Positions 1 to 8,419 of a stretch of DNA of 64,000 nucleotides are shown here, one piece after another. The notes under the pieces were generated by a model, which saw only the letters and a list, made by a program, of their open reading frames with translations, was not told the DNA's origin and searched no databases. Made by a program: the position numbers and the translations under genes. Within the stretch, counting starts at the first letter, position 1; the number at the start of each line of letters is the position of its first letter. This stretch comes from UBA5314 sp964635975 (GTDB lineage Bacteria > Bacillota > Syntrophomonadia > Syntrophomonadales > Syntrophomonadaceae): the NCBI GenBank assembly GCA_964635975.1, contig CAZWPO010000001.1, forward strand, positions 310,001-374,000, given 5' to 3'.

Positions 1-2
1 GA

Positions 3-515
3 TTCTATTCCCCTGTGTTTTATCTATGTGATCTGGCTTACCTGCTCAAGAATAAGCCGGAGCTGATTGATTACTTATTTTCGTTGCCCAACCTTACTAT
101 TTTAGACGCGTCGGTAACCGTTAACAGCGCTAAAGACGGAACTTCCTATCGCTGCCAGTTCCATACCCGTGAAAAGGGATGCCTACTTCCTCAGCAGCTA
201 CGCGAGTCAATATGCAGGCATTTTGTATGTCCGGGCATAGGCTGGGAAAGGGAAGAATCATTAAAAGCGTGGAGGGTATTTTTTGAGCAAGTGAATGATT
301 ATGAAATCGCTTTAAATCACAAACTTGCGGACAGATTTAGTTCTTTAGGTCTTAGCCTGCGTTCAGTGGAACAAAGAGACGAAATCTTAGCGCGTTTGCC
401 GGAGGCTTTCGAACACTTGATCAGCAGTCCCCCGGACTTCTTTTCAGAACTGCCGGCACTCAGCGAAGCCGTTATTTACAGGGAATTGAGCTTTGGTGTT
501 GATTGGAAATTATAA
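3..515 (+). CDS. Cys-rich hypothetical protein, 5' end cut by window edge
   Basis: The reading frame is open to the left edge. A GTG at 15 would give 166 aa, but no SD can be seen and the protein may start outside the window. A central stretch (about residues 47-75) holds four cysteines in a C-x(8)-C-x(10)-C-x(4)-C layout, with the local motif ICRHFVCPG. This resembles iron/zinc-chelating cysteine clusters of the YkgJ type, but I do not recognise the family with certainty. It ends 27 bp before the cysteine synthase-like gene on the same strand, so co-transcription is plausible. Function unknown. Confidence 0.6.
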   Translation, partial: FYSPVFYLCDLAYLLKNKPELIDYLFSLPNLTILDASVTVNSAKDGTSYRCQFHTREKGCLLPQQLRESICRHFVCPGIGWEREESLKAWRVFFEQVNDYEIALNHKLADRFSSLGLSLRSVEQRDEILARLPEAFEHLISSPPDFFSELPALSEAVIYRELSFGVDWKL

Positions 516-542
516 GATTAATAATAAACCGGGAGGAATTAC

Positions 543-1577
543 ATGAACTGGAACGCAAATGCTGTTGTATTAAACAATGTACTGGAAGCGATCGGTCGTA
601 CACCAATGATCAGACTCAGTAAAATCGGCAGCGATTTGAAGCCTAAGATCTGTGCCAAACTGGAATACAGCAATCCCAGCGGCAGCCTTAAAGACCGGGT
701 GGTTTACGCTATAGTGACCCGGGCTGAAGAGCGCGGTGATTTGAAACCTGGAATGATACTATTGGAAGGGACAACGGGAAATACCGGGATCGCTACCGCT
801 ATGGTCGGTGCCGCCAAAGGCTACCAGGTGATTATCGTTATGCCTGAAGGGATGAGCGAGGAGCGCAAGAAGACCATACAAGCTTATGGAGCCCAGCTTA
901 TTCTTACCCCAGGCGCCGAGACCGATGTCGACCTGGTTCTAGAAGAAGTGAATCGCATCAAAGAACGGTATGGAAACCAGGTATTTGAAATTGGTCAGTT
1001 CTACCGTTTCGATAATCTGGCAGCTCACCTGGAAAATACCGGGCCGGAAATATGGGAGCAGACCGGCGGCCAGGTGGATGTTTTTATCATGTGCCAGGGA
1101 ACGGGCGGAACAGTTACTGGAACGGCCCGCTTTCTCAAAGAAAAAAATCCAAATGTTAAAATATATATCTCCGAACCCGCTGACTCACCGACTTTGTCAA
1201 AAGGCCAAATTGGCCAGCACAAGGTGCAGGGTGTAGCAGATGGCCTTCTACCAGATATATTGGATCTTCAGTATGTCGACGGCATAGTGCTGGTTGATTC
1301 AGATGAATGCATTGCCACCGCCAGGAAGATGGCCAGCCAGGAAGGTATATTTTGCGGAATATCATCAGGCTTAAACGTAGCTGCAGCTCGTAAAGTAGCT
1401 CAAAAATATCCCGACAAAAAATGTATCGCCACTATAATCAACGATAACGGCCTGCGTTATTTATCTACGGAATTATGCGGCCCAGCCGCACCTAGAAAGA
1501 CGCTGGATCGACAGTATAGCTTAAAAGAAGAAGACCTGGCAAAACTTAAACAGTATTCATTCGAAATCATCGAATAA
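543..1577 (+). CDS. Cysteine synthase / cystathionine beta-synthase family PLP enzyme
   Basis: This is a 344-aa fold-type II PLP enzyme. The Schiff-base lysine is K50 in the motif SGSLKDR. The substrate loop reads EGTTGNTG, where CysK proteins usually have TSGNTG. The phosphate-binding loop GTGGTVTGTA and the C-terminal GISSG serine motif are present. The likely reaction is beta-replacement of O-acetylserine with sulfide to make cysteine; the loop variation and slightly long C-terminus leave room for another beta-replacement substrate. The SD GGGAGG lies 7 nt before the ATG. A strong terminator follows at 1597. Family is certain, exact substrate is not. Confidence 0.9.
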   Translation: MNWNANAVVLNNVLEAIGRTPMIRLSKIGSDLKPKICAKLEYSNPSGSLKDRVVYAIVTRAEERGDLKPGMILLEGTTGNTGIATAMVGAAKGYQVIIVMPEGMSEERKKTIQAYGAQLILTPGAETDVDLVLEEVNRIKERYGNQVFEIGQFYRFDNLAAHLENTGPEIWEQTGGQVDVFIMCQGTGGTVTGTARFLKEKNPNVKIYISEPADSPTLSKGQIGQHKVQGVADGLLPDILDLQYVDGIVLVDSDECIATARKMASQEGIFCGISSGLNVAAARKVAQKYPDKKCIATIINDNGLRYLSTELCGPAAPRKTLDRQYSLKEEDLAKLKQYSFEIIE

Positions 1578-1596
1578 CTATATCGCATTCTTACAG

Positions 1597-1629
1597 AAGG
1601 CCCCTGGAGGATACCTCCAGGGGCCTTTT
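1597..1629 (+). terminator. Rho-independent terminator after the cysteine synthase-like gene
   Basis: A 14-bp perfect stem (AAGGCCCCTGGAGG, loop ATA, CCTCCAGGGGCCTT) is followed by TTTT. It lies between convergent genes and may also slow transcription arriving from the minus-strand gene ending at 1642. Confidence 0.93.
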
Positions 1630-1641
1630 ATCAAAAGCAGC

Positions 1642-2898
1642 TCATTCATTTTGGGGCGCATGCTCAGGGATTCCGCGGTATAAAAATATTATCCACACGA
1701 CAACCAGCCACAGACCAGCGGTTGCATAAGTCAATAACACGTCTGATAAAAGATAACCCGCCCCGATCCTAGCAAGCGCCAATAGAACCAGAAAGCTTAA
1801 ACCAAGCAATTGGATTATAAACTTGCGACCCCGGTAGGTCGGCCGCCCCCCGGTGACCATCCACATCACATATGATGCCCACAGTGTATTTACCAGGGCC
1901 ATAGGGACCACATCCTGTCCGCCGGTAAGCCTGAAACTGCCCAGAACAATCTGGTCAAACCCTATGACAACGATCACAGCACCTAGAAGATTATAGATTA
2001 AAAATAGAATGCGGTCCTTTCTGTTTTGTAAAATCCACCATACTGCTGTAGATATAAGCACCAGACTCAGCAGCCCGGGTCCGAATCCCTGGCCCAACCA
2101 GGCTATAAAATCAGGCAGGTAGGGTTTAATGTAAAGTCCGGCTACCGCATCGCTTTTGTGCAACTGGCGCAACCCGGTATCCTGGACGATATCGGCCAAA
2201 AAAAATGTTAAGAAAGCCGCACTTCCCAACGCTATGGCCCATTCTCCGATCACTTTTAGTGCTTTTCCCTCGCCCCCCAGGAACTTAATCCATGAAGCCG
2301 GAAGCAACCTGGATGCCAGGCCTTCCTCCAGTTTGCTCCGAAAGCGTTTATTGTATATTAGAAAAGCTGCCAGAATTAGAAGCGCAAATACAATGGTTAG
2401 CCATATCGCGTTTTGCTTTAGGACTTCAAAAGATTCACTTCCTCCCTGCCAGATTAGTATCGCTTCAAGCAGATAGCGAATTCCCCTGCCAAACAGGGCG
2501 GCCATAAAGAAGCGGGGAGGATTTAAAGCAAAGATGCCCGAAGATATGGTGAAGATTTTAAATGGAGTGGGTGGAGGCGCCACTCCGGCCAGGAAAACCA
2601 CCCATACCCCGTAGCGCTGAAAGATGCTCTCTATCCAGGCTACTCTTTGGGCAGAAACCAATCGATGCAGCAGGGGGTGGCCCAGGACTTTACCTAGTAC
2701 GTATCCCAAAAAGGAGCCGCTGACCGTAGCCAAGGTAGCCAGCAAGGCAAATCCTATGGCCTTGCCCGGCTGGGCCAGGCACAAAGGAACAAACAATAGC
2801 TCTGGTGGTATAGGCAGGCAGCATGCTTCCGCAAAGCATAAGACCAGCATACCCCAGAGACCATAGTTCTCAAGCAACAATAATATGTTCTCAGTCAT
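1642..2898 (-). CDS. DedA-family membrane protein fused to a degenerate PAP2-like domain
   Basis: This is a 418-aa polytopic membrane protein. Residues 1-190 are a DedA/VTT domain with the family motif APPPTPFK (107-114), known from lipid scramblase/flippase-type proteins. Residues about 220-405 follow the helix pattern of PAP2 phosphatases, but the catalytic motifs are lost: the PSGH position reads TGGQ (325-328), and the SRxxxGxHxxxD position reads ARIGAGYLLSD (376-386) without the histidine. The C-terminal half is therefore probably not an active phosphatase and may bind lipid or act structurally (inference). Fusions of active DedA and PAP2 domains are known. The gene stands alone, convergent with the upstream gene and upstream of proA on the same strand. 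Confidence 0.82.
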   Translation of the reverse strand: MTENILLLLENYGLWGMLVLCFAEACCLPIPPELLFVPLCLAQPGKAIGFALLATLATVSGSFLGYVLGKVLGHPLLHRLVSAQRVAWIESIFQRYGVWVVFLAGVAPPPTPFKIFTISSGIFALNPPRFFMAALFGRGIRYLLEAILIWQGGSESFEVLKQNAIWLTIVFALLILAAFLIYNKRFRSKLEEGLASRLLPASWIKFLGGEGKALKVIGEWAIALGSAAFLTFFLADIVQDTGLRQLHKSDAVAGLYIKPYLPDFIAWLGQGFGPGLLSLVLISTAVWWILQNRKDRILFLIYNLLGAVIVVIGFDQIVLGSFRLTGGQDVVPMALVNTLWASYVMWMVTGGRPTYRGRKFIIQLLGLSFLVLLALARIGAGYLLSDVLLTYATAGLWLVVVWIIFLYRGIPEHAPQNE

Positions 2899-2975
2899 TG
2901 GATGTTTTCTTCCTTAGAAATGTATACTTATTTAACTTCCAGATCCATCCCTTCCGGGGGATGTCATCTGAATAG

Positions 2976-4238
2976 CTAGCGCACCTGCCCGTCACCGTAA
3001 ATAATGAATTTGGTGGTAGTCAGTTCGGCAAGCCCCATAGGGCCGCGAGCATGTAGCTTCTGAGTACTTATTCCCATTTCTGCTCCAAATCCGAAGACTC
3101 CTCCATCGGTAAAACGGGTGGAGGCATTGGCGTAAACAGCAGCAGCATCAACTCCGGCCATGAAACGCCTCACACTGCTGTAACTCTCGCTGATGATGGA
3201 TTCACTATGGCCGGTTCCATGTGTATTAATATGCTCAATGGCTTCTTCAAGAGAGTCAACTATCTTAACCGCCATTATCAGATCAAGATACTCTTGATCC
3301 CAGTCCTGATCTACGGCTTCCTTGATGCCGCCAGCCAGCTGCCGGGTTCTATCACAGCCTCGTATCTCTACGCCGGCTTTTTGCAGCTGATCTAGCATCC
3401 CCGGCATAAAGAGTGCCGCCACATCTCTGTGGACCAGAAGGGTTTCAGCAGCATTGCATACTGATGGCCTCTGGACCTTGGCATTAAATACGATGGGATA
3501 GGCCTTGTCAAGGTCAGCGTCCTTATCAACATATACATGGCAGTTGCCCATGCCGGTCATGATATAAGGAACTGTGGCGTGTTCCATTACTGCCTTTTTC
3601 AGCCCGATCCCGCCCCGGGGAATCAATACATCCAGATAATCATTCATTTGCATGAGAAAAACGGCCGCTTCACGGTCTTCACTGTCAATGAGAGAGATGC
3701 TTCCCTCAGGAAGTCCCTGTTCCTCAGCAGCCCGGGCTATAGCACGGGCAATAATTCGGTTAGAATTGAGAGCTTCTTCTCCACCACGCAGTATTATGGC
3801 ATTGCCTGATTTGATGCAGAGGGCAGCGGCATCAGCGGTAACATTGGGACGCGACTCATAAATAATGCCTATGACTCCCATTGGGGTCCTAATTCTGCCT
3901 ATCTCCAGGCCGTTAGGCCGGCGCCACATACCGAGCACCTCTCCTACCGGGTCGTTCAATGCAGCTATATCTCTCAAGCCCTGCGCCATGTCCCTGACCC
4001 TGTCTTCATCAAGGGTCAGGCGTTCGAGCAGGGCCGAGCTCAATCCGAGTGCACGCCCCTGGGACAGGTCAACCTCGTTGGCGGCGATGATAGATGCGGT
4101 CTGCGCTTCCAGGGCCGCGGCCATGGCATTCAAAGCCTGGTTTTTGAGACTGGTTGATGCGGTGGCCAGGAAACGGGCTGCCTGTTTGGCCTTTTTACCT
4201 TGATCCAGAATAATCTTTTTTAGGCTCTCATCCATCAC
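2976..4238 (-). CDS. proA: Glutamate-5-semialdehyde dehydrogenase (gamma-glutamyl phosphate reductase)
   Basis: This is a full-length 420-aa ProA, which reduces gamma-glutamyl phosphate to glutamate-5-semialdehyde with NADPH in proline synthesis. The catalytic cysteine is C261 in QRPSVCNAAE, and the family C-terminal region TRFTDGGVFGFGAEMGIST is intact. It lies 63 bp downstream of proB in the same direction, so the two form the proline operon. Start: GTG at 4238 or the adjacent ATG at 4235; AAGGAG lies 6 or 9 nt upstream respectively. Confidence 0.97.
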   Translation of the reverse strand: MMDESLKKIILDQGKKAKQAARFLATASTSLKNQALNAMAAALEAQTASIIAANEVDLSQGRALGLSSALLERLTLDEDRVRDMAQGLRDIAALNDPVGEVLGMWRRPNGLEIGRIRTPMGVIGIIYESRPNVTADAAALCIKSGNAIILRGGEEALNSNRIIARAIARAAEEQGLPEGSISLIDSEDREAAVFLMQMNDYLDVLIPRGGIGLKKAVMEHATVPYIMTGMGNCHVYVDKDADLDKAYPIVFNAKVQRPSVCNAAETLLVHRDVAALFMPGMLDQLQKAGVEIRGCDRTRQLAGGIKEAVDQDWDQEYLDLIMAVKIVDSLEEAIEHINTHGTGHSESIISESYSSVRRFMAGVDAAAVYANASTRFTDGGVFGFGAEMGISTQKLHARGPMGLAELTTTKFIIYGDGQVR

Positions 4239-4301
4239 TTATCTCTCCTTTTCGCTGCTTATACCATCCCCACGATCCAGGGGGCACAATTCTAATTGTT
4301 T

Positions 4302-5429
4302 CTAGCTCTCCACCCAGAGGTTGTTGCGGTGTATTATTTCATCGTAGTCTTTTTCACCAAGAATCTTTTCAATGTCGCTGGTTTTTTTACCTGCTATTTT
4401 TATTATTTCATCGGCGCTGTAATTGACCACACCCCGGGCAATCCGCTCACCGTCGGGTGCGCATACCTCTATGATCGTTCCCCGTTCAAATTCCCCGTCT
4501 ATGCCTATTACACCTGAAGGCAAAAGGCTTTTACCTCTTTGCAGCAAAGCATTTTTTGCACCACTGTCAACCGTCACGCTGCCCTGAGAAAGGGTGCCAA
4601 AAGCAATCCACTTCTTGCGGGCATGCAGTTTCTCTTCCCTGGGGACAAATAATGTACCCAGCGGATCCCCATCCACGACCCGCCTTATTACATCGTCCAG
4701 TTCGCTGTTGGCTATTACCATAGGAACCCCGGATGCCATGCACATGCGTGCCGCTTTGAGTTTGGTAAACATCCCTCCGCTGGAGAAGGTGCTGCCGCGA
4801 TTGGTGGAGTTTTCTTCCATGAAACTGGTCACTTCGTCAACTCGGCTGAGCAGGTGGGCATCGCTATGGGTATGAGGATCGAAGTCATAGAGGCCGTCTA
4901 CGTCAGAAAGGATGAGCAGCAGGTCAGCATCTACCATCCCCGATACCAGTGCTGCCAGTGTGTCATTGTCACCGAATTTTATCTCATCCACGGCAACCGT
5001 ATCATTTTCGTTTATTATGGGAATAACCTGCATATTTATGATGGCCAGAAGGGCATTGGTCGCATTCAAATAGCGTATCCTTTCGTCAAAATCTCCCCTG
5101 GTCAATAAAACCTGGGCAACTATTTTCCCATACTCAGCAAACAATTTTTCATATAGATGCAGAAGGGCTCCCTGGCCGATGGCAGCCAATGCCTGCTTAT
5201 CGGGCATGGTTTTAGGTGCTTTCTTGTAGCCCATTCGAATAGCCCCGACGCCAATAGCACCGGAGCTGACCAAAATGATTTCCATCCCGCGATTATGCAA
5301 ATCAGACATCTGCCTGACCAGAGTCTCAATGCGCCGAAGGTTTAACTGGCCGTTTTTATATGTAAGTGTGCTGGTGCCCACTTTTACTACTACCCTTTTA
5401 AGGGCGCCAAAGTCTCTTGGCAAATTCAT
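4302..5429 (-). CDS. proB: Glutamate 5-kinase with PUA domain
   Basis: This 375-aa protein phosphorylates glutamate with ATP, the first and normally proline-inhibited step of proline synthesis. The amino acid kinase domain (about 1-255) begins VVVKVGTSTLTY and contains SSGAIGVG and the NENDTVAVDEIKFGDND ligand region. The C-terminal PUA domain (about 275-360) is present, as in full-length bacterial ProB. The SD GGGAGG is 9 nt before the ATG. It lies 63 bp downstream of obgE and upstream of proA. Confidence 0.97.
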   Translation of the reverse strand: MNLPRDFGALKRVVVKVGTSTLTYKNGQLNLRRIETLVRQMSDLHNRGMEIILVSSGAIGVGAIRMGYKKAPKTMPDKQALAAIGQGALLHLYEKLFAEYGKIVAQVLLTRGDFDERIRYLNATNALLAIINMQVIPIINENDTVAVDEIKFGDNDTLAALVSGMVDADLLLILSDVDGLYDFDPHTHSDAHLLSRVDEVTSFMEENSTNRGSTFSSGGMFTKLKAARMCMASGVPMVIANSELDDVIRRVVDGDPLGTLFVPREEKLHARKKWIAFGTLSQGSVTVDSGAKNALLQRGKSLLPSGVIGIDGEFERGTIIEVCAPDGERIARGVVNYSADEIIKIAGKKTSDIEKILGEKDYDEIIHRNNLWVES

Positions 5430-5492
5430 AGAAAGCTACCTCCCGAAATAACTTCTCCCCAAAATCCTATCCATCTGTTATCTCCAGCAAAT

Positions 5493-6752
5493 TTATTCGT
5501 TATATTCAAAAACCAGATCCTTGATTTTTACCGTGTCGCCCACTTTGATACCGCGTGCTCGCAAAGCATCCTCTAATCCCATATGAATAATGGTCTGTTG
5601 AAATCGCTGCAGCGCTTCGTCACTATTGAAATTGGTCATTGTGATCAGTCTCTCTATGCGCTTGCCGCTTACTTCATATACCCCATTTTGGATATCTATT
5701 ACAAAGGGTTCTTCCTCCTGAAATCGCCGAATGACCGGAGTCTCAAGCTGTGCCGGTTCATCAGGAACCTCCAGCAGCATCTGATAGCTTTTTTCTATCA
5801 GCAGATCGGTGCCTTCGCCGGTTGCTGCGGAAACCATTATCAATTGCTCCCCGAACTTTTCCTGCAGCTTTTCCAGGTTCTCCCTGGCATCCGGAAGGTC
5901 CATTTTATTGGCCACAACCAGATATGGACGCTGCGCCAGCTTCTCATCATGGCGGGCTAATTCCCGGCGAAGAACCTCGAAATCCTGTATCGCATCCCTA
6001 CCTTCTGTCTCAGCAGCGTCTAATACATATAGTAAAATCCTGGTCCTCTCGACGTGCCGCAGGAATTCATGGCCCAGTCCGGCTCCCTCATGGGCGCCTT
6101 CAATGAGCCCGGGAATGTCAGCAACTACAAAAGATTCTCCGCCTTCTATACGGACTACTCCCAGATTAGGGGTCAGAGTCGTAAAAGGATAATCGCCGAT
6201 TTTGGGTCGGGCAGCTGAAATCCGTGAGATCAGAGTCGATTTGCCTGCATTAGGGAAACCCACCAGACCGACATCAGCTAATACTTTAAGCTCCATTACG
6301 ATCCACAATTCTTCACCCGGGGCACCGTTCTCCGCCAGAGAAGGTGCACGGTTGGTCGAGTTGGCAAAACGGGTGTTTCCTCGCCCTCCCCGCCCGCCTC
6401 GGGCTATTATTGCTTCCTGACCCTGGGTGATCAGATCAGCTATGACTTCACCGGTCTCCATGTTTTTGATCAAGGTTCCGGGGGGCACCCGGACCACCAG
6501 ATCCTCACCGTTGGCACCATGCATGTTCTTGCCGCCTCCGTGGTTTCCACGCTGGGCTTTAAAATGCCGGTTGTATCTGAAATCCATTAAAGTACGAAGG
6601 CCTTCATCGACCCTCATAATAACATGTCCGCCACGACCGCCATCCCCTCCAGCCGGCCCCCCCATAGGCACATATTTTTCTCTCCTGAAAGCGATAATGC
6701 CGTTTCCGCCGTCTCCACCTTTTACAAAAATTTTGGCTTGATCTATAAACAT
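5493..6752 (-). CDS. obgE: Obg family GTPase (ribosome assembly, stress and sporulation)
   Basis: This 419-aa GTPase has the three Obg domains: the glycine-rich N-terminal fold (1-158), the G domain with P-loop GFPNAGKS (165-172), DIPG and NKMD motifs, and the C-terminal OCT domain (about 345-419). It assists assembly of the 50S subunit; in Bacillus it also feeds into the Spo0A phosphorelay and general stress response. It begins 4 nt after the end of spo0B, with AGGAG a few bases before the ATG, as in the conserved spo0B-obg operon. Confidence 0.97.
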   Translation of the reverse strand: MFIDQAKIFVKGGDGGNGIIAFRREKYVPMGGPAGGDGGRGGHVIMRVDEGLRTLMDFRYNRHFKAQRGNHGGGKNMHGANGEDLVVRVPPGTLIKNMETGEVIADLITQGQEAIIARGGRGGRGNTRFANSTNRAPSLAENGAPGEELWIVMELKVLADVGLVGFPNAGKSTLISRISAARPKIGDYPFTTLTPNLGVVRIEGGESFVVADIPGLIEGAHEGAGLGHEFLRHVERTRILLYVLDAAETEGRDAIQDFEVLRRELARHDEKLAQRPYLVVANKMDLPDARENLEKLQEKFGEQLIMVSAATGEGTDLLIEKSYQMLLEVPDEPAQLETPVIRRFQEEEPFVIDIQNGVYEVSGKRIERLITMTNFNSDEALQRFQQTIIHMGLEDALRARGIKVGDTVKIKDLVFEYNE

Positions 6753-6756
6753 CGTT

Positions 6757-7209
6757 TCACTCCTGAATCCACACCTCTAACGATTGTGATGGAAGTTGAT
6801 CACAGTTAAATATCATACGTACTCCCAGGGCCTCCTGGGCGAGGGACAGATACACTATCGGATCTTCATCAATCGATTCGCCCAATTGCTCAGATATCTC
6901 GGCCAGGCTTTTATAGGGTTCATTTTCCTTGCGGAGCAAGTGACAGCTCTTAAGGTCCATGTTCCCATACCTTAGTATAATTCCCAGGTCACGCGCGAAT
7001 AATGTCACTTGAAAAAAGTAAAGGGATGATTCAGCATCCAGCTTTTCAAAGATAGGTCTTTCGTAAACCATCTCTTCGCTGATAAGGGCGATGTATTCTC
7101 TTAATTCTCCGATCCTGCCCAGCTCGGCATAGCCGCCGATAACCTGCAAATGGTTGCCCAGGTCATGTCTTATCCGGCGTATCAAGCCCACTACCTTCGC
7201 ATCTTCCAC
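6757..7209 (-). CDS. spo0B: Spo0B-like sporulation phosphotransferase / histidine kinase-type helical protein
   Basis: A short protein of about 150 aa. The helix beginning IRRIRHDLGNHLQV carries the phosphorylatable histidine in the HDLGNH box typical of Spo0B and DHp-type helical hairpins. Position between rpmA and obgE is the same as spo0B in Bacillus, which supports the name more than sequence identity does. In Bacillus Spo0B relays phosphate from Spo0F to Spo0A; whether a complete relay exists here cannot be seen. Start: an ATG at 7215 directly abuts GGAGGG, so the GTG at 7209 with 7-nt spacing is preferred. A terminator lies just upstream (7243-7264). Confidence 0.8.
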   Translation of the reverse strand: MEDAKVVGLIRRIRHDLGNHLQVIGGYAELGRIGELREYIALISEEMVYERPIFEKLDAESSLYFFQVTLFARDLGIILRYGNMDLKSCHLLRKENEPYKSLAEISEQLGESIDEDPIVYLSLAQEALGVRMIFNCDQLPSQSLEVWIQE

Positions 7210-7235
7210 TGCCATCCCTCCAGTTCCCTAATAAT

Positions 7236-7264
7236 AACAAAAACCCCTGAAAAACTCCAGGGGT
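7236..7264 (-). terminator. Terminator between rpmA and spo0B
   Basis: On the minus strand a 7-bp stem (ACCCCTG / CAGGGGT) with an 8-nt loop is followed by TTTTGTTATT. It separates the ribosomal protein genes from spo0B-obgE and probably lowers read-through into them. Confidence 0.8.
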
Positions 7265-7288
7265 CCGCTTTTTGGGCGTAATAGTATG

Positions 7289-7585
7289 TTATACGGAGAG
7301 GCTTTCCTCAAGAGGATAAACGCTCACCTGTTTGCGGTCCCGGCCTTTTCTCTCAAACTTCACCTTGCCATCAACTACGGCAAAGAGGGTGTCATCTCCT
7401 CCGATACCAACATTGTTGCCCGGATGGATCTTTGTGCCCCGCTGCCGAACCAGTATATTCCCGGCCCGCACTACCTGCCCGTCGTATCTCTTTACTCCCA
7501 AACGTTTTGATTCACTGTCGCGCCCATTCCTCGAGCTGCCAACACCTTTTTTATGTGCAAATAACTGCAGATCAAATGTAAACAT
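7289..7585 (-). CDS. rpmA: 50S ribosomal protein L27 with Prp-cleaved N-terminal extension
   Basis: A 98-aa L27. The N-terminus reads MFTFDLQLFAHKKGVGS: a short extension precedes the AHKKG sequence that forms the mature N-terminus near the peptidyl-transferase centre. Firmicute L27 proteins carry such an extension and need the cysteine protease Prp to remove it; the Prp gene is next to it, ending 2 nt upstream of this start. Expected cleavage is between F9 and A10. Confidence 0.98.
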   Translation of the reverse strand: MFTFDLQLFAHKKGVGSSRNGRDSESKRLGVKRYDGQVVRAGNILVRQRGTKIHPGNNVGIGGDDTLFAVVDGKVKFERKGRDRKQVSVYPLEESLSV

Positions 7586-7587
7586 CT

Positions 7588-7917
7588 TTAAAGCCTCCTG
7601 ATCGTAATTTTTAGATGCTCCCCGTAGGCATCCTTCATCGCTTTTAAACCAATTTCCATGGTGTTCAGAATCACCCTGGCCCTCTCTTTATCTGGGGTGG
7701 AAAGCTGGTCTGGCAGTTCGCAGAGCAGGTATCCTTTTTCAACAATATATCGGGGTGTTTGCTCCATAAGATTCAGCAGACCCAATATTGTTGTTTGGGC
7801 TACAGCTGAAACCCCCGCACAGTATATGTCACTTCCGCTCTTCGCGTAGCCGGCGTGGCCTTCTACGGTGAAGGAGACGATATCTTCGTCCCGGTATTCT
7901 ATATTTACGCTTATCAT
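7588..7917 (-). CDS. prp: Ribosomal-processing cysteine protease Prp (YsxB)
   Basis: A 109-aa protein with the catalytic pair of the Prp family: H21 in EGHAGYAKSG and C33 in DIYCAGVSA. It removes the N-terminal extension of L27. The gene is wedged between rplU and rpmA, as in most Firmicutes. Its ATG overlaps the rplU stop codon by one base, so the two genes are translationally coupled. Confidence 0.96.
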   Translation of the reverse strand: MISVNIEYRDEDIVSFTVEGHAGYAKSGSDIYCAGVSAVAQTTILGLLNLMEQTPRYIVEKGYLLCELPDQLSTPDKERARVILNTMEIGLKAMKDAYGEHLKITIRRL

Positions 7918-8231
7918 TATCCTTCTATAGTCTTAATGACTATTTTTGTAAAGCTCTGACGATGGCCCTGCTTCTTGTGGTAGTTTTTGCGTTTCTTATA
8001 CTTATAGACAACTACCTTTTTATGACGGCCCTGTTCAATAACCTCGGCCAAAACTTTTGCCCCTTCCAAGAGCGGGCTCCCTACCTTCGTGTTGCCCTGG
8101 CCGTCACTAAGCATGAGAACCTGGTCGATTATCACCTGTTCCCCCGCCTCGGCTTTCAACTTTTCCACTTTCAATACCGTGCCTTCGCTTACCCGGTATT
8201 GCTTTCCGCCTGTCGCTATTACTGCTTGCAC
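7917..8231 (-). CDS. rplU: 50S ribosomal protein L21
   Basis: A 104-aa L21 starting with GTG (MQAVIATGGKQYRV), with the typical basic C-terminus YKKRKNYHKKQGHRQ. It is the first gene of the rplU-prp-rpmA operon. An SD GGAGGTG lies upstream, and a leader with two small hairpins and a good promoter precede it. Confidence 0.98.
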   Translation of the reverse strand: MQAVIATGGKQYRVSEGTVLKVEKLKAEAGEQVIIDQVLMLSDGQGNTKVGSPLLEGAKVLAEVIEQGRHKKVVVYKYKKRKNYHKKQGHRQSFTKIVIKTIEG

Positions 8232-8235
8232 TTAT

Positions 8236-8332
8236 AAAACACCTCCACATTCTTTAAGACTCGCCGCTTTCAGGTAGATCCTTATGGATCATTTGCATAC
8301 CCAAACCGAGCGGTTACAAAAACGTGCAACCA
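8236..8332 (-). promoter_or_regulatory. Structured 5' leader of the rplU operon (possible L21 leader)
   Basis: The roughly 100-nt leader contains two compact hairpins on the minus strand: AACCGCTCGGTT (8304-8315) and GATCC-ATAA-GGATC (8277-8290). Firmicute rplU operons often have an autoregulatory L21 leader at this position. I cannot confirm a match to that consensus by eye. Confidence 0.4.
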
Positions 8333-8338
8333 AATTAG

Positions 8339-8367
8339 AAGTTATCACATCCCTGGTCCTTAGTCAA
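8339..8367 (-). promoter_or_regulatory. Sigma-A promoter of the rplU-prp-rpmA operon
   Basis: The -35 TTGACT (8362-8367) and -10 TAACTT (8339-8344) are separated by 17 nt on the minus strand. Expected transcript start is near 8332, giving a leader of about 100 nt. Confidence 0.75.
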
Positions 8368-8419
8368 GTAAAGCCCTTTCGGTTGATCTGTTAATCAGCA
8401 AAATTTATATGATCTGAGT

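Noticed and set aside
2940..2965. Hairpin CATCCC-TTCC-GGGGATG between the DedA fusion gene and proA as a terminator
   Set aside because: The stem is short and no T run follows on either strand.
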